DNA from: Aldehydirespirator sp965200005
Lineage (GTDB): Bacteria; Actinomycetota; Acidimicrobiia; Acidimicrobiales; Aldehydirespiratoraceae
DNA length: 64,000 nt
Direction of reading: 5' to 3'
Assembly (NCBI GenBank): GCA_965200005.1
Contig: OZ241331.1
Location: 2,790,001-2,854,000, forward strand
Shown: in pieces, positions 27,242 through 36,453 of the stretch
Layout: each line of letters starts with the position of its first letter
Position numbering within the stretch: position 1 is the stretch's first letter
Notes under the pieces: model-generated
Told to the model about the DNA's origin: nothing
The model's database searches: none
What the model saw: only the letters and a program-made list of their open reading frames with translations
Made by a program: the position numbers and the translations under genes

Positions 27242-28912
27242 TCACTGCCGAGGGGCTGAGACATCGCAAACGACGGGGATGATCATCGGCTTGCGCTTCG
27301 TTTGGACGCGTGTGGATCGACGGGCAGTGCGCATCACAATGTCCTCTATAGATGCGCGGCTCGCACCGCTCGCAACCATGGATGCAACTGAAGCCGCCAC
27401 CGCCTTGCCCACAGTTGACTCGCAATCCGCTAGTTCGGGTTTCTCGACCCAGCCCTTCGATTTCACGTCTGGCGCGCCGACAACCCGCCGCTCTTCAAGA
27501 TCAACCACCACGGTTACGACAACGAAACCAGCTCTGTTGAGGCGCCTGCGGTCTTCAAGCACGACCGCACCCAGGGCCCCAGCGCTGCCATCCACGTAGA
27601 CGTGATCTCCACCTGCGAACTCAGTGCGTTCGATGCCGCTGTCACTCAAATCGAGACGGTCACCGTCGACGCACACCAGCACCCGGTCGGGTCGCATCCC
27701 CATACGGCGTGCCAGACGACCGTGAGCCACCAGATGCTCGTATTCGCCATGAACGGGCACGAACCATTCGGGTGACGCAGCCAAATGCAACACCATGAGT
27801 TCTTGCTGCGAGGCGTGGCCCGAGGTGTGCACCTGCAGTTGGCCGCTGTGAACCACCCTCGCTCCACGTAGGCACAACCCGCTTCGCACCCTGGCAACAG
27901 CAGCCTCGTTCCCGGGAATGGGATGCGAGCTGAAGATGACCGTGTCGTTGCTATCCACGTCAACCCACTTGCTGTTGCCCAGCGCCATCTGGGTCAGTGC
28001 CGCAAGCGGCTCCCCCTGCGATCCGGTGCAAACGATCAATACCCGATCACCATCGACGGCATTGATGTACTCAACATCCACGAGAGCGTGATCAGGTACG
28101 TGCAACAGACCAAGTTCACGAGCCAGTGTGACGTTGCGTTGCATCGAACGACCGAGCGTTGCGACCATCCGGCCACTGGCATGCGCGGCATCAATAACTT
28201 GTTGGATGCGGTGGATGTGGCTCGCGAAAGCGCTGACGATGACACGCCTGCCCTTCTGGGCGGCGATCAGATCAGCAAGCACGGCGCCGATCTCAGTTTC
28301 GGAACTTGTTGAGCCTGGAGTGTCCGCATTTGTGGAATCCGCAAGCAGCAGCCGCACGCCTGGATCGTGGGCTATAGCACCAATGCGAGAGAGCGCCGTG
28401 CGGCGACCATCAACAGGCGTCAAGTCAAGCTTGAAGTCGCTCGAGTGCAAGATCACGCCCTGTGGTGTGTAGAAGGCGTTGATGAGACCGCCAGGAGTTG
28501 AGTGCGTTACCGGTAGGGCTTCAACCTCAAAGGGCCCGGCACGGTAGCGCTCACCGTCATGTACCTCACGCAGTTCCGCCCGATCAAGCATCCCTGCCTC
28601 GGCAAGCTTGTGTCGTACCAATGCGAGCGTGAACGCCGATCCGTACACGGGAAACGACATGTGTTGCAGCAGGTACGGCAGCGCTCCGATGTGATCCTCA
28701 TGAGCATGAGTTGCGACGCAAGCCTCGACGCCGCCACTTGCAACTAGCCAGGAAAAATCTGGCAGAACCGAGTCGACGCCCGGCAGCTCGTCGCCCGCGA
28801 ACATGCGCCCGCAGTCGAGCAGCACTCGGCGGCCCGAAGTCTCGATTACGGCACAGTTGCGCCCAATCTGGGAGAGACCACCGAGGAAAGTTACGGCGAC
28901 CGGATCGGCCAC
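27242..28912 (-). CDS. rnj: Ribonuclease J
   Basis: Metallo-beta-lactamase/beta-CASP 5' exonuclease and endonuclease of mRNA and rRNA maturation. 556 residues: H69-x-H71-x-D73-H74 (THAHEDHIG), HSSDFKLD, the beta-CASP motifs around VIVSAFASHIHR and VCTGSQGEPLAAL, and VHGEYEHL. C-terminal domain complete. Between dapA and ftsK, as in mycobacteria. Confidence 0.94.
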   Translation of the reverse strand: MADPVAVTFLGGLSQIGRNCAVIETSGRRVLLDCGRMFAGDELPGVDSVLPDFSWLVASGGVEACVATHAHEDHIGALPYLLQHMSFPVYGSAFTLALVRHKLAEAGMLDRAELREVHDGERYRAGPFEVEALPVTHSTPGGLINAFYTPQGVILHSSDFKLDLTPVDGRRTALSRIGAIAHDPGVRLLLADSTNADTPGSTSSETEIGAVLADLIAAQKGRRVIVSAFASHIHRIQQVIDAAHASGRMVATLGRSMQRNVTLARELGLLHVPDHALVDVEYINAVDGDRVLIVCTGSQGEPLAALTQMALGNSKWVDVDSNDTVIFSSHPIPGNEAAVARVRSGLCLRGARVVHSGQLQVHTSGHASQQELMVLHLAASPEWFVPVHGEYEHLVAHGRLARRMGMRPDRVLVCVDGDRLDLSDSGIERTEFAGGDHVYVDGSAGALGAVVLEDRRRLNRAGFVVVTVVVDLEERRVVGAPDVKSKGWVEKPELADCESTVGKAVAASVASMVASGASRASIEDIVMRTARRSTRVQTKRKPMIIPVVCDVSAPRQ

Positions 28913-28936
28913 TGAGACTACGTCAACCTGCCTGAA

Positions 28937-29845
28937 TCACTGCCAAGGCGCAACCGTCTGCCCGTAGCCGCGCAGCACGCTGATGACATCCTGTGCTTGC
29001 TTTTCGAGGCCAGCTGGTTCTGGGCCCATCGGCAGCCTGCATGGCCCCGCGGGCAGTCCCAGCAGCCGCATCATGCACTTGGTTGGCACGGGATTCGGCG
29101 CGTCGTCGCTGGTCTCGAATTCATAGGAAGGGATCAGGCGACGGTTGATGGCGGCTGCATCAGCCACACGGCCAGCTTCAAATGCATCAAACATGGCTGC
29201 CACTTCGGGAGCAGCCCAATGCGTTGCGACCCCGATCGTGCCCACAGCTCCGACCGATAGCAAGGGCAACGTGAGAGAGTCATCGCCGGAGTAAATCTCA
29301 AATCCCTCGGGCGCGAGCGAAAGGAGGCGTGCCGTCTCGCCTGGGTTGCCCGCAGCATCCTTTACGCCGACGATGTTGGGAACCTCGTGCGCTAGAGCCG
29401 CAAGCGTTTCGGTAGCGATCTTGCGACCAGTGCGCACTGGTATGTCATAGATGATCACCGGCAGCTCGGTCGCTCCGGCGCAGTAGCGGAAATGGGCGTC
29501 CAAGCCTGCCTGTGAGGGGCGGTTGTAATAGCCGGCAACATGCAACAGAACCGATGCGCCCGCTGCAGCGCAGCGGCTACTCAAGTCGATCGCCGCCTTA
29601 GTGTCATTGCTGCCCGCACCGGCGACTACGGGCACGTCGACGGCCTCAACCACAGCAGCCACCAGATCGGCCTGCTCGCCATGTGTAAGCGTGGGGCTCT
29701 CGCCGGTGGTGCCCGCTACGACCAGCCCTTCGTTGCCATTAGCTACCAGCCATCGAGCAAGAGTCTGGGCAGCACCCAGATCAAGTTCACCATTAGCAGC
29801 AAACGGGGTGACCATTGCTGTTAGTACGCGCCCGAAACGACCCAT
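28937..29845 (-). CDS. dapA: 4-hydroxy-tetrahydrodipicolinate synthase
   Basis: Condenses pyruvate with aspartate semialdehyde, the first committed step toward diaminopimelate. 302 residues, TIM barrel: GTTGESPTLTHGE, the tyrosine in IIYDIPVRTG, Schiff-base Lys in IVGVKDAAGN (about 163), and YSGDDSLTLPLL. Sits 24 nt before rnj; with dapB, dapC, dapD, dapE and dapF the window codes the route to meso-diaminopimelate from aspartate semialdehyde. Confidence 0.94.
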   Translation of the reverse strand: MGRFGRVLTAMVTPFAANGELDLGAAQTLARWLVANGNEGLVVAGTTGESPTLTHGEQADLVAAVVEAVDVPVVAGAGSNDTKAAIDLSSRCAAAGASVLLHVAGYYNRPSQAGLDAHFRYCAGATELPVIIYDIPVRTGRKIATETLAALAHEVPNIVGVKDAAGNPGETARLLSLAPEGFEIYSGDDSLTLPLLSVGAVGTIGVATHWAAPEVAAMFDAFEAGRVADAAAINRRLIPSYEFETSDDAPNPVPTKCMMRLLGLPAGPCRLPMGPEPAGLEKQAQDVISVLRGYGQTVAPWQ

Positions 29846-29908
29846 CTTCCTAACCCTACGCGATGCGATTTGAGGTCGCGGTGATTTGAAGTCTGCTCAC
29901 ACCATGGC

Positions 29909-30718
29909 TCATACCTTGGCCTCGGCATCTTGTGATCGGGGTGTGTCCGGCGGACGTTCGAAGCGAGATTGGCGATCTTGACTGCGGCCAACATTTCCGA
30001 CAACCCGTCGCAAGATCAGCAGGTACACGATCACGGTTCCAATTGAGAACGAGAACCACTGCAAGGCATATGACAGGTGGGGGCCGTCATTGAGTTCAGG
30101 CACTGGCACTGGCACTGGCAACGCTCGGGGCCCTGGTTGTGGTGGTGCCTGTGATCTGAGCCTGATCCAGATGTCTTCCACATCTAGCGATGTCACTTCT
30201 GAGAAGCGTGACAGGTCCATGGTCGAGATCTCGGGAGTTTCGCCGGCGTCAGTTACCCCCACCCGGCCATTGTCGCGGGAGCCGAACGCCAGTCCTGCGA
30301 CAGTTACCTCTCCCGCCGGGGGCTGGGCCGCAACGGCTCCATCGCTTAGCAGGCTGCGCCTGGAGATCCAGCCCCGCACTACCGCTACTACACGGCCGTC
30401 GCCCAGTCGCAGCGGAGTCGCGAGCCACGAACCGGGCAGGCCTCCGCTGCTGCGGTTGGCAACCCGGACTTCGCTCTCGCTCAGATAAGTGCCAGTCGCA
30501 ATTACCGAGGTGTAGTCGGCAACCTCTTCCTCATCTTCTTCCTGCGAGCCGGCGAGCAGAGTCGCGATGTCGGTCGGATCTTGAGCCATAGCCGCGGCTG
30601 TCGCTTCGTTGAGGGCACGCCGGTCATCAAGACGTCGCAGCTGCCAGAAGCCAAGATTGACCATCAAGATCACCATGGCGATCACAAACAGGTGCGATCC
30701 GATCCACCCGAGGCTCAA
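29909..30718 (-). CDS. SURF1-family cytochrome oxidase assembly protein
   Basis: 269 residues with an N-terminal membrane segment (LFVIAMVILMVNLGFWQL, about 8-26), a conserved WQLRRLDDR, the periplasmic domain with PGSWLATPLRLGDGRVVAVVRGW, and a C-terminal membrane segment (ALQWFSFSIGTVIVYLLIL). SURF1 helps insert heme a in cytochrome c oxidase, implying aerobic respiration. The start is probably TTG 30718, 23 nt after the dapB stop; no ATG is available. Confidence 0.85.
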   Translation of the reverse strand: MSLGWIGSHLFVIAMVILMVNLGFWQLRRLDDRRALNEATAAAMAQDPTDIATLLAGSQEEDEEEVADYTSVIATGTYLSESEVRVANRSSGGLPGSWLATPLRLGDGRVVAVVRGWISRRSLLSDGAVAAQPPAGEVTVAGLAFGSRDNGRVGVTDAGETPEISTMDLSRFSEVTSLDVEDIWIRLRSQAPPQPGPRALPVPVPVPELNDGPHLSYALQWFSFSIGTVIVYLLILRRVVGNVGRSQDRQSRFERPPDTPRSQDAEAKV

Positions 30719-30741
30719 CAGCCGGCGCAGCCGCTCCGAGA

Positions 30742-31473
30742 TCAGATCCCCACGATCTGGTCGAGACCTACGGTGACACCGGGACCGAGGTCAACGATGC
30801 GCTTGACAGCCAGCAGCATCCCGGGCATGAATGACGACCGGTCGAGGCTGTCGTGGCGAATACTCAACGTCTGGCCAGTGCCGCCAAGGATCACCTCCTG
30901 GTGAGCTACGAGACCGTTGAGCCGCAACGAGTGAACCCTGATGCCACCGGCCGTCAACCCGCCCCGTGAACCTGCAATTAACTCGCGCCGTGTTGGATCG
31001 GTGGCCCAGTCCGCTGATGCCTCAGACATTGCTTCGGCGGTCTTGAGCGCTGTTGTTGATGGTGCGTCGACCTTGCGGTTGTGGTGTAACTCGATCACTT
31101 CAGCGGTGTCAAAGAACGGTGCCGCCATTGCCGCGAAGCGCATCATCAGCACCGCACCGAGAGCGAAGTTCGGCGCCACGATGCAGTGGCTCGCCCCGAA
31201 CGCTGCCCTCAGGCTTGCGATGTCTTGCTCATCTAGGCCTGAGGTGCCAACGACCACATGAATGCCTGCAGCCCCAAGTGCCACCACGTTGGTTCTGGCT
31301 GCCTCTGCGACCGTCAAATCCACAACAACGTGGGGTTGCGCGTCGACTAACTCGCTGAGCGAACCCGCGGAGCCGATCCCGGCAACCAACTCGGCACCAG
31401 GATCGGCTTCGATGGCTCGGCAAGCCTCGCCGCCCATTCGGCCTGTTGAGCCGCACACACCTACGCGGATCAC
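30742..31473 (-). CDS. dapB: 4-hydroxy-tetrahydrodipicolinate reductase
   Basis: Reduces dihydrodipicolinate-level intermediate to tetrahydrodipicolinate with NAD(P)H. 243 residues: nucleotide-binding GVCGSTGRMGGEA at the N-terminus, VGTSGL, VAPNFALGAVLMMRFA, and the substrate motif ELHHNRKVDAPSTTALKTAE. Between pnp and the SURF1 gene. Confidence 0.94.
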   Translation of the reverse strand: MIRVGVCGSTGRMGGEACRAIEADPGAELVAGIGSAGSLSELVDAQPHVVVDLTVAEAARTNVVALGAAGIHVVVGTSGLDEQDIASLRAAFGASHCIVAPNFALGAVLMMRFAAMAAPFFDTAEVIELHHNRKVDAPSTTALKTAEAMSEASADWATDPTRRELIAGSRGGLTAGGIRVHSLRLNGLVAHQEVILGGTGQTLSIRHDSLDRSSFMPGMLLAVKRIVDLGPGVTVGLDQIVGI

Positions 31474-31541
31474 CGTCCCACCTCAGGTTCTCAGATACTC
31501 AGGTGTTCAGGTGTGGCTCAGGCAACTGCCGCGGCGAGCTG

Positions 31542-34157
31542 CTAGCGCTGCCGGGGACGCCTGCGGCGGCGTGGACGCGGATCAGGTCCGAGATCACCAA
31601 AGTCACGCTTAAGTTGAGCATCAAAGGACTCCTCAAACGAGACTGGTCGTGGCCGCCGGGCAGGCTTGCGGCCTCCCTTTCCATGGGCTGGCTTGCGTGG
31701 CCCCCGGCGAGGACCGCCGCCGGGTCCACCAGGCTTGCGTCCCCGCTGCGGACCGCCACGCTGCTTCGGCTGTCCCTTAGGGCCGCCGGCTTTGGCACCA
31801 GCACCGGCTCCGCGACGGGGACGCTTGGCGGGCCCTGGCCGACCCGCTGAAGGGCCGCGTTTCGGGCGTCCCGGCGCGCCATTGGTGCTATGGGCATCCT
31901 TGCCTGCGCCTGTACGAGGAGCGCCCGGGCCTCGCCGCCGGCGCGGCCTGCTGTCACGCGAAGTGTCGCCTGCTCCATCGGCAGCATCCGCAACAGACTT
32001 GGGAAGCAGTGAGATCTTGCCGTTGGGGTCGACATCTTCGACGACAACCTCAATTTCTTCACCAAGCTCAAGCACATCTTCGACCCGGTTGATCCGACGG
32101 CCACCACCGAGCTTGGAGATGTGAACCAGGCCATCACGACCCGGCAAGATGTTCACGAATGCCCCGAACTTGGTGATGTTGACAACCCGGCCTTTGTAGG
32201 TGGCACCAACATCGGCAGTCGGCGGATCAAGAATCAGTCTGATCTGGCGCTCTGCCTCGGTCACCGCATCACGATCGATCGAAGCGATCGACACAACGCC
32301 TGCGGCGCCATCGTCGTCAATGCTTATGTCTGCGCCTGTCTCAGTCTGGATGGCGTTGATTACCTTGCCCTTAGGCCCGATCACTTCGCCGATCTTGTCG
32401 ATCGGGATCTCGAAGCTCCTGACCTTGGGCGCGGTATCTCGTACATCGTCTCTTGGTTCCATGATGGTTGCAGCCATCACATCAAGGATCTCGAGGCGAG
32501 CGTCACGTGCTTGTCGCAGCGCCGCAGCTAGCACCGAAGCAGGGATACCCGCGATCTTGGTATCAAGCTGCAACGCCGTAATGAAATCAGTGGTGCCAGC
32601 GACCTTGAAGTCCATGTCACCGAAGGCGTCTTCAGCACCAAGGATGTCGGTCAGGGTCACGTAGGTGTCGTCGGCATGCACCAGACCCATTGCCACACCC
32701 GCAACCGGTGCCTTGATGGGAACGCCAGCATCCATGAGCGAGAGGGTTGAGCCACACACCGACGCCATCGAGCTTGACCCGTTAGATGCCAGCACTTCAG
32801 AGACGGTGCGGATCGTGTACGGCCACTCCTCATGTGAGGGAATTACCGGGAACAGGGCACGCTCTGCCAGCGCACCATGGCCGATCTCACGGCGCTTCGG
32901 CCCCCGCATGAACCCGGTCTCGCCGGTGCAGAACGGTGGGAAGTTGTAGTGATGGAAGTATCGCTTCTTTTCGGTCGGCGACAGATCGTCGATCATCATG
33001 TCGCTGCGCCCGATCCCCAGTGTCGTGAAGTTGAGAACCTGGGTCTCGCCGCGCTGGAACAGACCCGAACCGTGGGCGGTCGGCACTAACCCAACCCGGC
33101 TCATCAGCGGCCGCAGCTGGTTGGTCTTGCGCCCATCAATGCGCTCGCCCTTAGTAACAATGCGTTGTCGCACCACGCTCTTGGTGACAGAACGCAAGGC
33201 GTTGCGGATCTGTGAAGCGGTTCGGGGATCGCTACCAAACGCCGGCTCAAGGTCGGCAACAACATCAGCGGCTAGCTCCGCCTCTGCATCCTGGCGCTGC
33301 GTCTTGTCGGTGATCGATTGCACCGCCGCGACACGATCCGCAGCGACCTCTGTGACAGCGGTATAGATCTCTGGCGAGTAATCGACAGCGAGCGGAGCAC
33401 GCATCTTCGTGGGCGTGCCGACGGCGTCAATCAACCGCTGTTGCAGGTCGATCATCTCACGGATCGATGACTTCGCAGCCTCAAGCCCGGTAGCGAGCAC
33501 GTCTTCGTTGACTTTGGCTGCGCCACCCTCGTACAGCTCCCAGGTTTTGGCCGTGCCACCGGCCTCAACCATCATCACAGCCACGTCGTCGCCGGCAATC
33601 CTGCCCGCAACAACCATCTCGAAGGCCGACTCGTCACCGTCGGCATAGGTCGGGAACGGGATCCACTCTCCATCAGGCGACCAAGCCAGACGCACCGCTC
33701 CGATGGGCCCATCAAAGGGAATGTGAGATATGCACAGCGCGGCTGAGGCTCCGTTGAGGGCCGCCATGTCGTAGGGGTTTTCCTGGTCTGCGCCGAGAAC
33801 CGTGGCGACTATGTGTACGTCGTTGCGGAACCCTTTCGGGAAGCACGGTCGCAGCGGGCGGTCGGTGAGCCGGCATGTCAAGATCGCTTGCTCACCAGCT
33901 CGAGCTTCACGCCTAAAGAACGAGCCGGGTATTTGGCCCGCGGCGTACATCCGCTCCTCAACATCGACGGTTAAGGGAAAGAAGTCGGCTCCCTCCCGGG
34001 GTGACTTCGCAGCCGTGGCGGTCACTAACACGACGGTGTTGCCCATCGTGACGGTGACTGAACCGGCGGCTAAGGGCGCTAAGAGCCCGGTTTCGAACGT
34101 GGCGCTGCGCCCCTCTGTTCGTGAGAGGGCGCCACTTACTGATATGGCGTCGGCCAT
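31542..34157 (-). CDS. pnp: Polyribonucleotide nucleotidyltransferase (PNPase)
   Basis: Phosphorolytic 3'-5' exoribonuclease. 871 residues from ATG 34157, preceded by AAAGGAG; an upstream start at 34265 adds only shadow sequence. Two RNase PH domains (FFPLTVDVEERMYAAG, GETQVLNFTTLG), KH domain (IGEVIGPKGKVINAIQ) and S1 domain (GAFVNILPGRDGLVHISKL). An unusually long basic tail of about 140 residues follows, rich in Arg, Gly, Pro and Lys. Downstream of rpsO, the classic pair. Confidence 0.95.
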   Translation of the reverse strand: MADAISVSGALSRTEGRSATFETGLLAPLAAGSVTVTMGNTVVLVTATAAKSPREGADFFPLTVDVEERMYAAGQIPGSFFRREARAGEQAILTCRLTDRPLRPCFPKGFRNDVHIVATVLGADQENPYDMAALNGASAALCISHIPFDGPIGAVRLAWSPDGEWIPFPTYADGDESAFEMVVAGRIAGDDVAVMMVEAGGTAKTWELYEGGAAKVNEDVLATGLEAAKSSIREMIDLQQRLIDAVGTPTKMRAPLAVDYSPEIYTAVTEVAADRVAAVQSITDKTQRQDAEAELAADVVADLEPAFGSDPRTASQIRNALRSVTKSVVRQRIVTKGERIDGRKTNQLRPLMSRVGLVPTAHGSGLFQRGETQVLNFTTLGIGRSDMMIDDLSPTEKKRYFHHYNFPPFCTGETGFMRGPKRREIGHGALAERALFPVIPSHEEWPYTIRTVSEVLASNGSSSMASVCGSTLSLMDAGVPIKAPVAGVAMGLVHADDTYVTLTDILGAEDAFGDMDFKVAGTTDFITALQLDTKIAGIPASVLAAALRQARDARLEILDVMAATIMEPRDDVRDTAPKVRSFEIPIDKIGEVIGPKGKVINAIQTETGADISIDDDGAAGVVSIASIDRDAVTEAERQIRLILDPPTADVGATYKGRVVNITKFGAFVNILPGRDGLVHISKLGGGRRINRVEDVLELGEEIEVVVEDVDPNGKISLLPKSVADAADGAGDTSRDSRPRRRRGPGAPRTGAGKDAHSTNGAPGRPKRGPSAGRPGPAKRPRRGAGAGAKAGGPKGQPKQRGGPQRGRKPGGPGGGPRRGPRKPAHGKGGRKPARRPRPVSFEESFDAQLKRDFGDLGPDPRPRRRRRPRQR

Positions 34158-34353
34158 TGTTGCTCCTTTCGGGCACGACGGCCCGGTAGTGACCGGCCTC
34201 GCCAGATTCCCAGTCGTATCGGCCCCACTGCTCGCTGCGTGAGGCGAGGCGGATGCGACTGACACCGGAGTGGCCGTGTCGTGGTTGGTTGTTGCTGGGA
34301 TTGTCGCCGGCTAGCGACACGCCAGATTGACATATCTAGCTTCTAGCCAGAGA

Positions 34354-34373
34354 GACGGCGTCGGTTGGCCGTC
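34354..34373 (-). terminator. Hairpin between rpsO and pnp
   Basis: GACGGC (34354-34359) pairs with GCCGTC (34368-34373) over an 8-nt loop, 11 nt after the rpsO stop on the minus strand. A partial terminator or an RNase processing site, as is typical of rpsO-pnp. The rest of 34158-34383 holds no gene. Confidence 0.5.
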
Positions 34374-34383
34374 CCGTAGTGCT

Positions 34384-34665
34384 TTATCGCCTCAGACCAA
34401 GGTGGGCGATGATGGCCCGGTAGCGCTCAACGTCGTTCTCCTTTACGTAGTCAAGCAACCTGCGGCGCCTACCCACAAGCATTAGCAGCCCGCGCCTGCT
34501 GTGGTGATCTTTCTTGTGAACTCTGAGATGGTCGGTGAGATGTTTGATCCGCGCCGACAGCAATGCAATCTGGACTTCAGGTGCGCCAGTGTTGTTATCA
34601 GCGAGGTCGAATGCCTTGGCCATCGAAGCGATGGTCTCGGCTTTGGGGGGGAGGCTGGATGACAT
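34384..34665 (-). CDS. rpsO: 30S ribosomal protein uS15
   Basis: 93 residues, normal length. Signature parts TGAPEVQIALLSARI, HLRVHKKDHHSRRGLLMLVG and RRRLLDYVKE. Binds 16S rRNA early in 30S assembly. Immediately upstream of pnp on the same strand. Confidence 0.96.
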   Translation of the reverse strand: MSSSLPPKAETIASMAKAFDLADNNTGAPEVQIALLSARIKHLTDHLRVHKKDHHSRRGLLMLVGRRRRLLDYVKENDVERYRAIIAHLGLRR

Positions 34666-34808
34666 TGAATCTCCGTTTTGGGTATCTGACCCTGCCGCTT
34701 AACTCGATTGCTCGTGGCCAGCAGCGTGCGCACATTGCTGTGCTTAGGCGTCCCACATCTGTTGCAGGACGCGACAGAGGCTACCGAGGTGTGGGGGCGG
34801 CTCGACGA

Positions 34809-34892
34809 CACGACCCGGCGGGTCGTGCCATGTCTTGGGTACTGTGAGTCACGGTGTTGTGACATCTACATCGAGTCACGTCACACCTATAA
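34809..34892. promoter_or_regulatory. Promoter region between rpsO and the ferredoxin gene
   Basis: CACGACCC-GGC-GGGTCGTG (34809-34827) is a perfect inverted repeat. GTCAC-N6-GTGAC (34848-34863) is a second one, followed by further GTCAC words at 34875 and 34880. TATAAC (34887-34892) is a good -10 for the ferredoxin gene, giving a leader of about 35 nt. Repressor identity unknown. Confidence 0.45.
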
Positions 34893-34934
34893 CCAACCCC
34901 CAACTACCAACCCCTAACTACGAGGAGAAACCCG

Positions 34935-35126
34935 ATGCGTATCGTCGTGGACTTTGACCTGTGCGAGAGCAATGCAGTCTGTATGCAGATCGCGCCTGAC
35001 ATCTTTGAAGTGCGCGACGATGACTTCCTTTACATCTTGAACGAGACACCTGATGAGAGCGATCGCGAGCGGGTTGAAGAGTGCGTGCAGCGCTGCCCCA
35101 AACAAGCAATCTCGATTGCTAAGTAA
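34935..35126 (+). CDS. Small [3Fe-4S]-type ferredoxin
   Basis: 63 residues. Cluster motif C10-x2-N13-x2-C16 and a later C54-P, with Asn where a 4Fe ferredoxin has its second cysteine; C50 is an extra cysteine. This resembles mycobacterial and Streptomyces ferredoxins that feed cytochromes P450, where this residue varies (His, Asn and others). GAGGAGAAA precedes the ATG. The reductase 49 nt downstream is the likely electron donor. No P450 lies in the window. Confidence 0.88.
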   Translation: MRIVVDFDLCESNAVCMQIAPDIFEVRDDDFLYILNETPDESDRERVEECVQRCPKQAISIAK

Positions 35127-35175
35127 GCCCACTGAGTAGACCACAGCGTCAAGGTCACATCAAGGTCAGGGTCAC

Positions 35176-36366
35176 GTGAAGTCTGTAACTGTTGTTGGCG
35201 CCTCACTTGCAGGTTTGCGTGCTGTTGAGACTCTGCGTCGTGACGGTTTCGACGGCGAAATCGTGCTTGTGGGTGCGGAAGAACACCTTCCCTACGATCG
35301 GCCGCCGCTGTCGAAGCAGGTGCTTGCTGGCACTTGGGAGCCCGACCGGATTGCGCTGTCGAACGAGAACAAGATCGCTGACCTGGATGTTGACCTGCGT
35401 CTTGGCATAAAGGCAGAGTCATTGGACCTCGCAGCGCGAACCTTGAGCCTCAGTTCAGGCGACACCCTGGCCGTTGATGGACTCATCATCGCTACTGGTG
35501 CAAGTTGTAGGACATTGCCGGGTACCGAACATCTCGGTGGTGTCCATGTTCTGCGTTCGCTTGATGATTGCCTGGCTCTAAGGGCCGATTTTGATCGCAC
35601 GCCTGGACGCGTCGTCGTGGTGGGTGCTGGCTTTATCGGCGCGGAGGTAGCCGCCACGGCACGCCAGCGGGGTCTTGCGGTGACCATGGTTGAGGCTCTT
35701 CAAAACCCGCTGTCTCGAGTGTTAGGCGACGAGATGGGCAGCGTGTGTGCTGCGGTTCATCGTGATCATGGTGTTGACCTGCGCACCGGTGTTGGAGTGG
35801 CTCGCCTTGAAGGCACCAGTTCGGTAGAGCGGGTGGTGTTGACCGATGGGACCGTGGTTGACGCTGACGTGGTCGTGATCGGTATCGGGGTCATCCCCAA
35901 CACGGCCTGGCTACAGGAATCCGGGCTAGAGATCAATGACGGGGTGCTGTGTGATGCAACCTGCTTAGCGGCTGAGGGGGTAGTGGCTGCCGGTGACGTA
36001 GCGCGCTGGCCCAATGAGCTGTTTGGCGAGGTCATGCGCGTCGAACACTGGGACAACGCTGCAGCGCAAGGCGCTCATGCTGCTCGCCGGTTGCTAAACG
36101 AGAACATCGGGCGATTCGCGCCGGTGCCCTGGTTCTGGAGCGATCAATACGACCGCAAGATCCAGCTTGCCGGTAGAGCGAGCCCAGATGACGAGGTACA
36201 GGTCGTGACCGGTTCGGTGGCCGACCGGCGGTTCGCGGCCCTTTACGGCAGAGCCGGTCGGATCGTCGGGGTGCTCGGCTTCAACCGTCCCCGACACGTC
36301 ATGCGCTACCGGATGCTCATCGATAAGGGCGCGAGCTTCAAAGAAGCCCTCGCCGCCAACTACTAG
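35176..36366 (+). CDS. FAD-dependent ferredoxin reductase
   Basis: 396 residues, rubredoxin/putidaredoxin-reductase-type. FAD motif VVGASLAGLRAVETLR at the N-terminus, YDRPPLSKQVL (about 37), ATGASCRTLPGT, NAD motif VVVGAGFIGAEVAATA (about 153) and the second FAD motif AEGVVAAGDVARW (about 270). GTG start. Passes electrons from NAD(P)H to the ferredoxin upstream. Convergent with the ArsC-like gene, with a perfect palindrome between. Confidence 0.92.
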   Translation: MKSVTVVGASLAGLRAVETLRRDGFDGEIVLVGAEEHLPYDRPPLSKQVLAGTWEPDRIALSNENKIADLDVDLRLGIKAESLDLAARTLSLSSGDTLAVDGLIIATGASCRTLPGTEHLGGVHVLRSLDDCLALRADFDRTPGRVVVVGAGFIGAEVAATARQRGLAVTMVEALQNPLSRVLGDEMGSVCAAVHRDHGVDLRTGVGVARLEGTSSVERVVLTDGTVVDADVVVIGIGVIPNTAWLQESGLEINDGVLCDATCLAAEGVVAAGDVARWPNELFGEVMRVEHWDNAAAQGAHAARRLLNENIGRFAPVPWFWSDQYDRKIQLAGRASPDDEVQVVTGSVADRRFAALYGRAGRIVGVLGFNRPRHVMRYRMLIDKGASFKEALAANY

Positions 36367-36390
36367 TCACTAGGCACTCAGCAGGTACTC

Positions 36391-36452
36391 GGCAGTCTCC
36401 TAACGCGACCCGGCGACCCCGCGGGGTCGCCGGGTCGCGTTAGGAGACTGCC
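36391..36452. repeat. Perfect 62-bp palindrome between convergent genes
   Basis: Two 31-nt arms (36391-36421 and 36422-36452) match without a single mismatch and with no spacer; the centre reads CCCCGCGGGG. It fills the gap between the reductase stop (36366) and the ArsC-like stop (36454). As RNA it would form a very stable hairpin from either strand, so a bidirectional terminator fits. Perfect arms of this length without a loop are unusual for a terminator. Confidence 0.95.
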
Positions 36453-36453
36453 C

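Noticed and set aside
27234..28312. Plus-strand frames over RNase J and FtsK
   Set aside because: Antisense to strongly conserved enzymes, without ribosome sites or recognisable domains.
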